From positions 53,295,749 to 53,359,748 of the forward strand of contig CM039505.1 in assembly GCA_022432975.1 (NCBI GenBank): a stretch of 64,000 nt of DNA, read 5' to 3'. The DNA comes from Begonia masoniana (taxonomy: Eukaryota; Streptophyta; Magnoliopsida; Cucurbitales; Begoniaceae). Below the pieces are notes generated by a model, which was not told the DNA's origin, searched no databases, and saw only the letters and a list, made by a program, of their open reading frames with translations. The translations under genes and the position numbers were made by a program. Positions 11,793 through 22,131 of this stretch are shown here, piece by piece. The stretch's first letter is position 1. Each line of letters begins with the position of its first letter.

Positions 11793-12242
11793 GTTGGCAT
11801 TTTCTTTTGGGCAAAAGGAATGGGTTCCTATTTTGTACGGGCGGCAACATGTATCACCCCAAAACTCATCAAAAACACTAAAAATCTTTATTTAGGTGCA
11901 TCACCAACAAAACCCATAAAAACTCACATTGAAACCTTGCAAAAACTTGATGGAAATGGAGGGAATAGTGCTCAGCAACGGAGGAGAAGAAACCGTGGAA
12001 GATGAAAAAGAAGAAGACCAAAATCTCAATTTAACCTACTCCAATTTTTCTCTTTTAATTTTTTCCACCAACTTTCTTATTTTAAAGTAACCTCACCTTT
12101 TCTCTCTTAATTCCAACGTGATTCTTCCCTCTCATCGAAAACTTATAGGAGTTCGTGACACGAGAGCTAATCTTAGAAAATGGTTTTAGTTGAAGTATCT
12201 AGAAGAACGTCACAGAGAGAAGAGAGAGAGAGAGGTTGGTAC
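11793..12242. other. Flank between copia LTR and WAT1-like remnant, nothing recognised
   Basis: This is host-like single-copy sequence. The missing 3' exons of the WAT1-like gene would be expected here on the minus strand, but no such coding similarity is visible. Confidence 0.4.
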
Positions 12243-12780
12243 CGAAAGAAGACAGCCAAAACGAAGGTGAGAGGAGGAACAAGGTTGGTCATGGCGGCAG
12301 CAAAGGTTTCAGAGGTTAAGGCCAAGCTTTCCACGAATAGATTTTGAGCAAGCGATCCTCTGTCATGCAGAAAACCCATTTCAACATTGATTTAATTCGT
12401 CTTTTTTGTACATAAACTGCAACCAAATCTCCATGAATTTTAGGTTAAATAATCAAAATCAGTTTCTGAGAAAAATAAGGGAGAAGATTATCATCCAACT
12501 CAGCCTCGCCCTCGTCTTTCTGCACATCACCTTAACTCATCAACAAATACACACAAACAGCCTTTTGCCAGAGAAACAAACAGGCCAGAGAGAAAAGAGA
12601 CCTAGGGAAGAAGAAAGCAAGGGGAACAAGGAAGGCAGAGCCAAACAAGAAGCGGTAGGCGATGATGATTCTCGGGTTCATTCCTTCTTCGGCAGCCAAC
12701 TTGAACAAGACATCAACGCCGGCAAATGCAGCCTGAACTCCCACCATCAGCATTGCAGGCTTCAGCTCCCTCTCCGCCAT
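12243..12780 (-). pseudogene. WAT1-related (nodulin MtN21 / EamA) transporter, truncated
   Basis: This is a minus-strand gene fragment. Exon 1 (12780-12602) encodes MAERELKPAMLMVGVQAAFA and runs to LVPLAFFF, the first two membrane segments of plant WAT1-like EamA transporters, and ends in a GT donor at 12601. A second piece (from 12519 down to about 12475, acceptor GTGCAG) continues in phase as RKTRARLSWMIIF and then diverges into a stop. A third (about 12358-12243) encodes GSLAQNLFVESLALTSETFA and ends at another GT donor. The family has about 10 membrane segments and ~360-400 residues; here only the first three or so are present and the usual exon 2 end is lost. The 3' exons are missing on the side where the copia elements begin. 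WAT1-like proteins move auxin or amino acids across the tonoplast or plasma membrane; the substrate cannot be told here. Confidence 0.8.
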
Positions 12781-12860
12781 CGCCCGCCAAATCCAACAAT
12801 GGTCGATGCAGATGAAAATGAAGAAGATAACTCCTCCACAAGATCATTAAAGTAGGGTTC

Positions 12861-13473
12861 TTTCGTGGGGGATCTCTAGTTTGAGGGTTTGGCACGAATA
12901 GGAATTTGTTTGTCTGATAATCGTGCAGTATTTATTCAAATTTATAGGACGAACCTTCATCTATTTACTCAAACACCTCTTCAATTAATATTTAGGCTTC
13001 TAATTTAATAGGTCTTAATGTTATATGCAAGTACCATTGGTATAAAATTTGGTAATGATATTGATGAATGAACATTGACAAATTATATGTTAAGGTAAAG
13101 CAAGGTTTTAGACATCTAATAAAGTGATAACTCTGTGTTAATCTAACATAACAAAGTTTTTGGCCAGGTTGGTTGAAAATAAACATATACATGTACCTTA
13201 ATTGCATCAATTATTGTTTGACATGTCAATAAATATGTTAATATAGTAGAATAAGAGAATAAATCGTAGTATTAATTTTTAGAAATAGAAAAAATGAGAC
13301 AAAAAAAAAGGAAAAAAAGAAAGAGATGATCTTTCCCTCCCAATGCAATTAATAAACCTCCCCGGAAGAGGAGTTGAGATTACAATTTAGCCGTGCTTTC
13401 ATCTTAAGCCCTCACTCTCTCTCCTCTCTCTCTCTCCCCAAATCTCTTTTTGTCTTTCATCTCTTTCGTCTCA
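12861..13473. other. Intergenic, no gene seen
   Basis: AT-rich sequence lies between the two minus-strand loci. A CT-rich stretch (about 13403-13445) lies just downstream of the MGGC gene and is probably part of its 3' UTR. Confidence 0.4.
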
Positions 13474-13876
13474 TCATATTACCTTCTCTACCGGAACGTT
13501 GGCGGCTTGCAGATCTGCAACTTCAGCTTCTATCTCTTTCTTGGGAGGTGCCTCCTCAGATGTGGGCTGAGCTTCTTCCCCTTTCTCAGCTTCTGCAACC
13601 GTTTCTACAGTCTCTGGTTCTTCCTTCTTGTCTTCCTTCTGTAAATCCATGTCAACCATTACTACGCGTTGGAAGAAATAGAAAAGATTAGAATATCATA
13701 TTAAATACCTCATCCAGCAATGACCCAAGAGACTGCTGTTTTTCTTCATCCTCCTTGTTCGCTTCTTTAACAACCTCGGCCTCTTCGGTGGTCTGCAATG
13801 GCTCCTCCTTCAAAGGCTCTGGTGCTGGGACCTCATCGTCTTCCTTGGTCTTCGGCCTGCTAGCACATCCACCCAT
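13474..13876 (-). CDS. Small acidic MGGC protein, probably N-myristoylated, two exons
   Basis: Exon 1 (13876-13709, 56 codons) starts MGGCASRPKTKEDDEVPAPE. Exon 2 (13638-13474, 54 codons plus stop) continues after an intron with GT donor 13708-13707 and acceptor TTTACAG; both junctions are phase 0. The ~110-residue protein is dominated by Glu, Lys, Pro, Ala and Thr and should be largely disordered. Gly2 with Cys4 and a following basic patch (SRPK) is the classic N-myristoylation plus palmitoylation signal, so plasma membrane attachment is likely. Similar short Glu/Pro-rich MGGC proteins occur in other plants without known function. A TATA box lies upstream (near 14045). Extending exon 1 into the intron gives an early stop, which supports the splice model. 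No function is assigned. Confidence 0.75.
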
Positions 13877-14036
13877 GCTTGTATTGTATGTTACTGGTAT
13901 GGACTTGTCGAAAAATTGGAAGCTTTTCTTTGTCTCTTTCTCCCTCTGTGTTTTAGAGAGAGAAAATGAGGAAGACGAGCGGGTAGGGTAAGGGGAGAGA
14001 TCGTGGATGATTGTATGCTGATACCCAATGGAGAGT

Positions 14037-14050
14037 TATGTATATATAGG
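14037..14050 (-). promoter_or_regulatory. TATA box for the MGGC gene
   Basis: CTATATATACATAA on the minus strand lies about 165 bases upstream of the ATG at 13876, with CT-rich leader sequence between. This is a typical plant core promoter spacing for a ~130-base 5' UTR. Confidence 0.6.
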
Positions 14051-14227
14051 TATGGAGGTCTGGTTTCAGGGCATTTTGTTGCTAGCGGTGTAGAAAGTTT
14101 TGAGGAGACGTCAATGGTGGCCACTGCGCCATAGCCTGTAATGGATCAATTGCGTCGCTATTTTTAAGAGCTAGCTTTGTATCTTGACATGGCACAGGTT
14201 GTAATCACACTCAGCTGTCATGGGTTG

Positions 14228-14230
<3 letters not shown>

Positions 14231-14277
<47 letters not shown>
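14231..14277. repeat. (CT)n microsatellite
   Basis: There are 47 bases of uninterrupted TC repeat, about 350 bases upstream of the MGGC gene ATG. Such tracts are common near plant promoters and vary in length between individuals. Confidence 0.95.
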
Positions 14278-14278
<1 letters not shown>

Positions 14279-14489
14279 AATTAAGCATTTCAAATGTGAC
14301 ACTGTACATAGTCTTCGACCATCTTTTTAATTGGTCGTATTTATCTATAGTACGTTATATGTTATCATTATGTATATCTCATTCAAAGTGATTAAATATA
14401 GAGATGATTAAGCTTTGAACATATAGAATTATACTAGTTAGGAATATGAATCCAAATATATGTATATATTTTGCATGAGGGCTAATATT

Positions 14490-14818
14490 CACATAATGAT
14501 AGGGGTAGAACTCGTTCCAAAAACTACTTTAAGGATTGAGAGAATTCTCTCATATTATATACTGGACCTTTGCATTCTTACATGTCAATGTGAGATATTT
14601 AACATCTGCCCACACGTTTAGTATGATAGATTTTTCCTCCACGTCTAGCGTGTTAAGTCGTGTGGGGTCCTCACATCGTACAGAGTTTTTGGTTCTGATA
14701 CCATGACAGAATGAGATGGATAGAACTCGTTCCAAAAGCTACCTCAAGAATTAAGCGAATCCCCTCATATTATATATTAAATTTTTATTTTTTTTTTGTC
14801 GATATGTGATATTCAACA
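14490..14818 (-). mobile_element. TRIM-type short LTR retrotransposon, copy 1
   Basis: Read on the minus strand, a 115-base LTR (14818-14704, TGTTGAATATC to CTGTCA) is followed directly by a primer site TGGTATCAGAACC (14703-14691). A ~100-base internal region without coding capacity comes next, and then a degraded second LTR ending near 14490. The copy at 29223-29690 shares the LTR motifs (GAGGGGATT, GAGTTCTA / CCATCTCATTCT) and internal motifs (CTGTACGATGTG, AGACGTG, GTGTGGGC). Size and layout fit TRIM elements, which move only with enzymes from other retrotransposons. Confidence 0.75.
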
Positions 14819-15119
14819 GATATATGGTGTGCAATAAGAATAATCGACCAATTCTAAGATGAACGGGAAATTATACGCTACTATGTTAGTATATTCTAGT
14901 AGAGATTTGATTTCAACTAAGGAAATGATTAATGTAAAAAATATCTTTTATTTTAATAAAAAAAAAAAAAACGGATTTGTTTCCCCCCCCATATCCGAAT
15001 TTGTGGGATTCTCCTCTGATTTTGGAAATTCAAAATTGATTTTAGGTATTTTGTTTGGAAAAATTTTGAATGAAATTGGGGAATTTTTTTCAATAATTCC
15101 TAATTGTACAACCTTCCCT
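14819..15119. other. No gene seen; AT-rich sequence with homopolymer runs
   Basis: Short A and C runs (14959-14972, 14983-14990) and AT-rich sequence, possibly part of the LTR of the adjacent gypsy remnant. No coding similarity is seen. Confidence 0.35.
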
Positions 15120-15840
15120 CCTTAAATGAATTTCGCCCTCGAAATTTAAATTATTATACATAATAATTCTGGATAATGATCCTTCTTCTTTTTTCTTCTC
15201 GGCCCAAGTTGCTTCCTTCATGTTCCGGTTTCTTCCCCAAAAACTCTGACAAGTGTCCCTTCTTATCCCTTAGCTCTCTTGCCTTCCTCTATATTTTGGT
15301 CGGTCTTTCTCATTATGGACAGTCAGGTTGATTGTGAAGTCAAGAATCTCGATGGTGAGAACAATCAATGGGGGGTCTGGACGTACGTCTTCAACAGCGA
15401 GATATGAAAACGTTGGGCACAGTTCTTGAATGAATCTGTTATTCCAACTATTAAGCACTCTCTCTAATCTTCTTGTGATCCAAATGGGCCTGTGCATTCG
15501 GGGCTTAACTTTTAACCTTCTTTCTTCCAAAGCGCATAACCCCTCTCATTGGCGAGATTTTCAGAAACTGTCTCACCACAGACAGCAAACTCTAACTTTC
15601 CTTACTTTCTTCGTCCCTATCAGCATAACTCTTCTTCTACTCTGAGCCGTAAGAATTCTCTTCCGGAATTAATGTAACGATCTCAGCGGTCTGCCTCAAA
15701 ATATCTGGTCCCACGAACCTCATTCGCCCACTTCGTCCCAATGCACTCGAGATCGTCATTTTCTAACCCTATAGGTGCTCATAAGGTGTCTCCCAATCGA
15801 AGCTTGGTACTTTTGTAGTCGAACTCCACAATGGAAAATT
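15120..15840 (-). pseudogene. Ty3/gypsy polyprotein 3' end, heavily frameshifted
   Basis: On the minus strand, several frames carry short pieces in the order expected for the C-terminal end of a plant gypsy polyprotein. FVGPDILRQTAEIV lies near 15718-15676, then KSYADRD, KISPMRGVMRFGRKK (a FLKVSPMKGVMRFGKKGKL-like block) near 15560, and KEATWAEKK followed by NFEGEI close to 15220-15130. No single frame holds more than one or two of them. It is a decayed or error-rich remnant cut off by the assembly gap on its 5' side. Confidence 0.65.
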
Positions 15841-15843
15841 CTT

Positions 15844-15943
15844 NNNNNNNNNNNNNNNNNNNNNNNNNNNNNNNNNNNNNNNNNNNNNNNNNNNNNNNNN
15901 NNNNNNNNNNNNNNNNNNNNNNNNNNNNNNNNNNNNNNNNNNN
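15844..15943. other. Assembly gap of 100 N
   Basis: There are exactly 100 N, the usual placeholder for a gap of unknown size. It is followed by a 17-base A run (15944-15960). Features on either side should not be assumed to be contiguous. Confidence 0.99.
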
Positions 15944-17531
15944 AAAAAAAAAAAAAAAAAGGATTACGAAACAAAAACTCTGCGGACACCAAATTAGTAT
16001 CAGAGAAAGGATCTTGAATCGAAGTGACGGCTGAAGAGGTTTCGTTTAAAATCGAATCACCAATGATAATCGGTGGCTCGATAGGTTTGATCAACGATAT
16101 GACAGAGTGATCACACCATGTTGAGACCCACAAACTCTGCAATCTACCTTAGATTGTTAAGGCATTTGTTGTTAAAGAGAGAAGGAACGTGCGATGGACG
16201 ATGGAAGATCAAAGACCTTTACTTGGCGGATGAAGAAATTAAAAATTTTCGTGGAGGTAGTGACGAAAAAAGGAGAAAATTTTCATTGATGGAAGAAGAT
16301 TGATTTTTGTGTTGGCGAGTTTCTAATCTTAGACTAATACTCGCGAAATCAAGATGAAGTAATTATCGAGTGACAATAATCAATGAAGAAATATTGCGAT
16401 CTGATGAAACCCTTGTAAGGTTGGCAGCTACAGAGTTCTGTCTTTATAACGGCAACCATGCCACAGTTCAAACGGAAAAGCCATATCTCCGACTAGGACG
16501 AAGATCAACGAAAATCATTATTCTAGCTCAAAAGGCAGTCATCCAACACTAATGGACCATTACATAACATCGATCCTGTGACTTCAAAAGGAAATCATGG
16601 ATTCAAGTTCTAAAAAACATTTATGGTCTTAAACACCTTTCATATAACGATCACTGTATCGGCAAGAACTATTAGCATTGACAATGTTAAATTGAGACCG
16701 TGGAATTAAGAAAACAAGCAGTTAAGGTGGTAAGGGAATTGACTGATATTTTCAACAAAACATGATGAGCTGTCATCGCAAAAGAAGATATTTTTTCAAC
16801 AACAAAGTACGTAGGACGATGAAAAAGTGGAGAAACAAGAATTGCATTCTCGGGGGGAGGGGGAACATGTAAAGATCAAATTTTATTATTTTGTTCCAGG
16901 TCGGCACTCAATTTGAAGCAAATATTGAGGTCTCCATCAAACTAATTTGACGTGTCACACAAAAATTCACATTCGATTGAGGAGTGTTGGTAACTATAAA
17001 AACTCGAGAATGGAGGTTATCTTCAGGAATAGGATATGATTGCAGGGCACGGTTTGTGGTGCCAAATCTCTTAGCGTGTGATATGTTAATATTCGCGATT
17101 TTTTTAACCATTTTAACTTATCTATTTTTCGTATGTAATTTGTTCTTTTAACTTCATATAGAACTATCTTTTCAAAGTTTTTCTGAAATATTTATTTATT
17201 TTTTTAGAGGAGGATTAAATTTATAAAATCAAACTCTATTTGTAAAAGGTTTTGGAATATTAAAAAACAAATTTGCACTTAAGACAAATTTTCAATTTGA
17301 GAGTTAGTTCTCTGATATTTTATTTTCCGTTTCGATACGAAAAAAATTCGGTTGCACCAGAACACCTCCTAAACCTGTCCAATCAAAAAGAAGAGAATTG
17401 ATTCCTAAGTTTGAATCATTCATCCTTGTTAAAAGATATTTTGGATAGTAGAGTTGACATGAAATGGAGTAACCTACAAGGAAATAGAGAAAATGATGAT
17501 GTGGCTCGATCGAAATGTGAAAATGGACGGC
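15944..17531. other. No gene recognised
   Basis: Sequence after the gap shows no coding similarity in either strand and no clear repeat boundaries. It may be retrotransposon-derived. Confidence 0.35.
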
Positions 17532-17781
17532 TGTAACGACCTTTTTTTCCAGTAAGATATTGTCCGCTTTAGGGATTGGGCCGTAGCCCATATCCTCACC
17601 TCGGCTTTGTTTGTAAAGACTTCTCAGTCGGTCACCAACATGGTACTACTCCGCGAAGCAATTAACTTCGGAGTTCTTATGGTATCGTTGCCAATTGTGC
17701 TCCAAAAACGCGTCTACTATTTGGGAGCGTCCTTGTACATTGTTTCATTTCCACATACTTCCCAAGCGATGTAAGATGTGA
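17532..17781 (-). mobile_element. Cassandra-type LTR carrying 5S rRNA sequence
   Basis: Read on the minus strand this ~250-base block matches the Cassandra LTR layout: CGCTTGGGAAGTATGTGGAA near the start, AAGGACGCTCCCAAATAGTA, then a 5S rRNA-like stretch, then GGATATGGGCTACGGCCC, and an end at GGTCGTTACA (17532). Cassandra is a plant TRIM family whose LTRs contain 5S rRNA sequence and a Pol III promoter. No primer site or partner LTR is visible, so it is probably a solo LTR. The start is eroded. Confidence 0.82.
17618..17692 (-). pseudogene. 5S rRNA-derived segment inside the Cassandra LTR
   Basis: The minus strand reads AGAACTCCGAAGTTAA, then GAGTAGTACCATG, GGTGACC and GAGAAGTC, matching the 3' two-thirds of plant 5S rRNA, including the internal control region, with several base losses. 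It is not a functional 5S gene, because the 5' third and several paired positions are altered. Confidence 0.8.
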
Positions 17782-19611
17782 CGACCCCCCTTTCTACGAA
17801 CGAACCCTACGGCCCAAGTCCAAATAGGATCCGCGGAGTTTTAAACCACCGTCACCCTCCGGCCCAGTATCATTCGGGATCGGCAGAGACTGGGTGGCTC
17901 TCTCATACGGTCCATGGGTCTCCAACAGCATTAATAGGTTGAAGGAATTTACTGCAAAAGCTGTAGGAAGCCAAGTTTTCGGTTGATAGAAGATTTGGAC
18001 AATGGTGAGGAAAATATACTTTGTTGTTGTCTGCTAGCCTTTATGGTGAGGAGATCATTTAATGGACTCTTGATGTGCTACGTGATCCTTCACTTACAAC
18101 AATCATGGACATTTCTAAAGTATTCTAGGGTTCAATTGTAGGTGATCATGGAGGATATGCAACCAAGATATGAAATAGAATACAGTCAATTTCCAAATAT
18201 CTTATAGGTTATTCAAGATAAAACATTAGTGGAATCCAAGTTCAATTAGCAGATGCTGAGGCATTCCAAAAAACTGATGAGATTTAGATACTCAGCAACC
18301 TTTCCGAGATATATCAAAAAAGTTCTGCTAACAAATTTAGGTGACGTTCAAGTTTTCAAAAAGGGGTGATCGTGAAAATTGGATTCGTTTTTATGTGAAA
18401 ATGCCCGAGAACAGAGAGCTGTGAATTTCAGAAAATAAACAATATTGATCTCTTGAAAATCCTTTGCATTCTCTTGGCGTTGCGGCCAATTGTGTAATGT
18501 TGTATTAGTTGATGTGTCTATTCGTGAAAGTTGGGCAAAGACTCTTAATCATCTCTCATCACTTCTTAGAGGTGATAGTTTAGTCGAGTTGAAAATCTCA
18601 CAATCTTCAAATTGGACTACTGCCTTCTTCATTTGAGAGATCCCAAAGAAGTGGAAGGGTGCCTTGCATCAATCCGATTGTTGCACTGGTAGTTCTCATT
18701 TGTCTCCCGTGCAAATTTTTTTGATTACGAATTGGAAGGCCATTCTTCATCCAGAAATTCTATGTGTAGGAAAAAAATCTGCCCAGAGTGGTCCATTAGA
18801 GGCAGGTTTACGCAGTTAACTCAACTGTAAGATGTGTGAAGTTATATGCACAATTCTGGCAACTCATGTTCAAACAAGCATAACTTTCTTTTCATTGAAT
18901 AGGGAATTTTCAAAAGTTTGAGGACTGTCTTCTCATTGAAGTAGTGAGCTGTCCAAATTCAGCTCAAAAAATTTGTTGTTTAGTGTCTCATAAACGAATC
19001 ACAATGTGCCCTCCTAAACTGTAAAATTTTTTTTGGCGTCCTTCCTTAAAAGGAATTTTATTTGATTTTGTGTCAAATATGAAACAAGGTCTCAGCTAGA
19101 AAATAGAACAAAATTCCCGGGTGTATCTTTTTTAATGATTATAAAAGAAAGTGCATCTTTAGGTGGACATTTTAATTGTAAAGAATAATATTTTGATGTA
19201 GCAGTGTACGAAGAAGAGCGAGATAGCCATGCTAGAACTCACAATTAAGGAAAACTCCAAAATACGAAAATGCTTCTCCATCACAGGAGGGTTTTTACAA
19301 AACAAAGTCTAACGACTAAACTCCTTTCCAAACATGTTCTATCTTGTCGGTGGGCACAAAATAGAAAAAACAACTCTAGTTAGCCACCTTATCTTTTTCC
19401 TCACATAAAAGGTCCTTTAACGTCCCACCCCACAAACCGACGACTCCCAATTTCGTCTCCCTCACGTACACGATTCCACCCTTCTCCAATGGACCTAGAA
19501 CAAAGAGTTGAGCACCGCCTCATAAGCGAGGAGAATCACACGCGCTCCCCTCCATGACCACTCCCGCCTTATCACACTAACCCTCACATCCATGTATAAA
19601 TGTGAAACGGA
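17782..19611. other. No gene recognised
   Basis: A GC-rich block (about 17781-17935) directly beside the Cassandra LTR may be part of another LTR. The rest shows no coding similarity that can be followed for more than a few codons. Confidence 0.35.
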
Positions 19612-20047
19612 TGTGATCGTTCAAGACTTACGAAGGAGGCGAAATCGGAATTACAATTAAGGCATTATAAGATACTTATGATTATTATTTTAAAAGGGTA
19701 TTTATAATTTGATAATTTATTGTTTATGTTCTATTAGATTTGTTCTAATTAGAAGGAAGTTAAGATTAGGAGTCTGCTTGTAATTTAATTCTGATCTATT
19801 AGATGGTTTCCTCATTATGAAGGAAAGTTAAGATTAGGACGTTGTTGTAATTTAATTATGATTCTATAATTGGTCCTAATAGAAGGAAAGTTACGATTAA
19901 GAGTCGTTTAGGTTTATTTAAATAGCTTGGTAAGCTCTTTGGGGCGACAGAGAATAATTATCAAGTTTTCAGTTTCTTCTTAAGTTTCTTGCATAGTGGG
20001 AGAGCGTTGCGCTCAAAATTGCAGCAAAAAACAGGGTCCTACCAATT

Positions 20048-20060
20048 TGGTATCAAAGCC
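20048..20060 (+). other. Primer-binding site of the short LTR element
   Basis: TGGTATCAAAGCC, three bases after the 5' LTR end, resembles the initiator-Met tRNA complement with one change (AAAGCC for AGAGCC). Confidence 0.75.
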
Positions 20061-20945
20061 GTTCAATCTTGGATTTCATGGCTTAAGGGAAGAAACGAAG
20101 CTTTTGAAGAGCAATTCAGAAATTTGGGCACACGACTTTTCGGCATTAAAGGTACGTTCACAAAATGTTTGAGAGCCGAATGGATGAAAAAATGCTCAAT
20201 CGAACAATTGCGAATTTCAATCGCTGAGAAGCAAAAATCCAATACCCTCTGCAAAGGCGCACCCCCCCACCCCCAATCGAACAAAATGCACTGCATAAAT
20301 GCAACGGCTAAACGTGCCAGCACACACAGCACGCACACACGCGAGAACCCACACCGGGGAGAACACGGGATTTTTCACCCAGGTGTTGGGTGGAGGCCCG
20401 CCCCCCACCCCCCCTCATTCCAACAGATTTTTTATGGAGACCTATGTGACAGAACCGAACAGACATAACCTGGCCGAGGAGGTGGCTCGCGCAGGAGGAA
20501 TCTCGATGCCTACAGGTCCCTGGAAACGCTGTTCCAACAGTTTGGCCGGAATCAGCCAACAGGGAAAAACCTTGTCCAAACATGGCCGAGACACGTAGGG
20601 TGGGAACAGCCACCGCGCTGGATCACCGGGACAGCCCAGAGACTGGGGCTGTCCGGTCGACGGTGGGCAAGGGCCACGCACCAACGAACGAAGCAGGCAA
20701 CACAACGGTCTTACCTTTTCGGGACCGAGGCCTCCTAGTGATGAACATGAGGGAGAACCAGGGGCAATCACTGGCAAGAAATGATGGACAGGGAAGCTGG
20801 TCGAGCTTTTCCGATGAGTGAGCAGTGGCAGGGCTGCGGACTGGGATAGAAAACCGCATTCGAAAATTAAAAATTAAAAATTCTTCGACAACAAATTCCA
20901 GATTTCAACCTTGAGACAATGTGCTCGTTGGGCGGGAAGTAATGA
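20061..20945 (+). other. Internal region of the short LTR element, gag-like start, GC-rich
   Basis: Just after the primer site one frame reads FEEQFRNLG and later RISIAEKQ, reminiscent of the N-terminal coiled part of plant gypsy Gag proteins. The similarity fades within ~80 codons. From about 20260 the sequence becomes strikingly GC- and C-rich compared with its surroundings and holds overlapping open frames on both strands with biased composition. I see no recognisable protein there. Confidence 0.4.
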
Positions 20946-21312
20946 TGTGACCGTTCAAGACTTACAAAAGGAGGCGAAAGAGGAATACAATAAGGGCATT
21001 ATAAGATTTTATTATGATTTTTTTAAATAGTGTATTAGGAATTATAATGTATTGTTCGATTATATTAGATTGTTTCTATTAGAAGGAAAGTAAGATTAGA
21101 AGTCTGTTTGTAATTTAATTAGGATTCTATTAGAAATTGTTTCCTGGTTAATTAGAAGGAAAGTAAGATTAGGGCTGTTTAGTGTTATTTAAAAGACTTG
21201 GTAATCCCTTTGGGGAGGCAGGAATAATTAATCAAGTTTTTAGTTTATATTCATTCTTAGCATAGTTGGAGAGAGGTTGCGCTCTAAAATTCGACAAAAA
21301 CAGGGTCCTACA

Positions 21313-22131
21313 AGAACCTCTGTGGTGAGTATGATCTATCCTCGTATTCCTTTCATTCCTTTCAGATATGCCCTGTAGTTTGGTGGCCTTATAATTGCGT
21401 GGACTGCCAAATGGAAGCTTCTTCTATCACAGGGAGCTGTTCACTGGATTTCTTGTCGTGAATGTGTCACAAGCGATGGTGGGAAACAGGTAGAGATGTG
21501 CTGGGAGGAAAAAATGTGTTTTAGGTTTTAGGTATACAGCAGTTACTGTTCATATATATTTTTTGAAAGTACATAATGTGTATATCTTCTCTGTTGTTTA
21601 TTTATGCTATATTTCAGGTCTGTCCATGGATATACTTAATCAAATATTTGGACAAGCCATGTAGTGTATCAGCCTTGAAATGCTGATTTGTCGAGGCATA
21701 TTTTTGTTCAAATATCCATGCTTCTTAGACTCACAAAGACCATTCAGAGGGTAATTCTAGTTCAAAACATTTGAGCAGGCTAAGACATGTCACATTCTGA
21801 GCTTTTGCCATGTCAAACATTAGAAGTTGGGTAAGGCTTTTCCTATATGTGGGCCCATGGGATATTTGGAACGAGTAACTCTAGTTAGAAGTAACTATAG
21901 GCACTCCAACTTGTGAAATTGATTTTCAAACATCTCCCTGAGAGATGAGATTTGCCACCAAGATGATGGTTCAATTTGCAAATTTCCTCCCCCCCCGCGC
22001 CCCGACCTAGTTTTCGCCGCGTTAGAAACTGTTTTACCACACCATCCTTGCACGCTCGCTCTAGCATGTTTTTAGGATGCCTTTTTTCTTGCAATCTTAT
22101 ATGTGTAGTGTGATACTCCTTGACTATCTAC
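21313..22131. other. No gene recognised; expected site of RPRD exon 1
   Basis: The first coding exon of the RPRD-type gene (start Met and first CID helix) should lie in or left of this interval, but no such sequence could be identified. Confidence 0.35.

Larger units (their letters stand above)
19612..21312 (+). mobile_element. Short non-autonomous LTR retrotransposon (~1.7 kb)
   Basis: Two direct LTRs flank a ~900-base internal region. The 5' LTR (19612-20044) starts TGTGATCGTTCAAGACTTAC and the 3' LTR (20946-21312) starts TGTGACCGTTCAAGACTTAC; both end with GGGTCCTAC(C)A. A primer site TGGTATCAAAGCC (20048-20060) follows the 5' LTR, and a purine-rich GGGCGGGAAGTAATGA precedes the 3' LTR. 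There is no pol. No matching target duplication was found. It must rely on enzymes from other elements. Confidence 0.85.

Noticed and set aside
12406..12855. 149-codon plus-strand open frame.
   Set aside because: It is antisense to the WAT1-like exons, whose protein similarity and splice sites explain the region.
15994..16006. TTAGTATCAGAGA as a primer-binding site.
   Set aside because: Two changes from the initiator-Met complement, no LTR end before it, and it lies beside a gap in an unreliable region.
15775..16142. Open frames spanning the N gap on both strands.
   Set aside because: They are open only because N was translated as unknown; the real sequence is not present.
17618..17692. A functional 5S rRNA gene.
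   Set aside because: The 5' third is missing, base losses interrupt paired regions and the flanks are Cassandra LTR sequence.
20299..20859. Several overlapping open frames on both strands in the GC-rich interior of the short LTR element.
   Set aside because: GC-rich DNA lacks stop codons by composition. No domain, no consistent frame, no similarity recognised.
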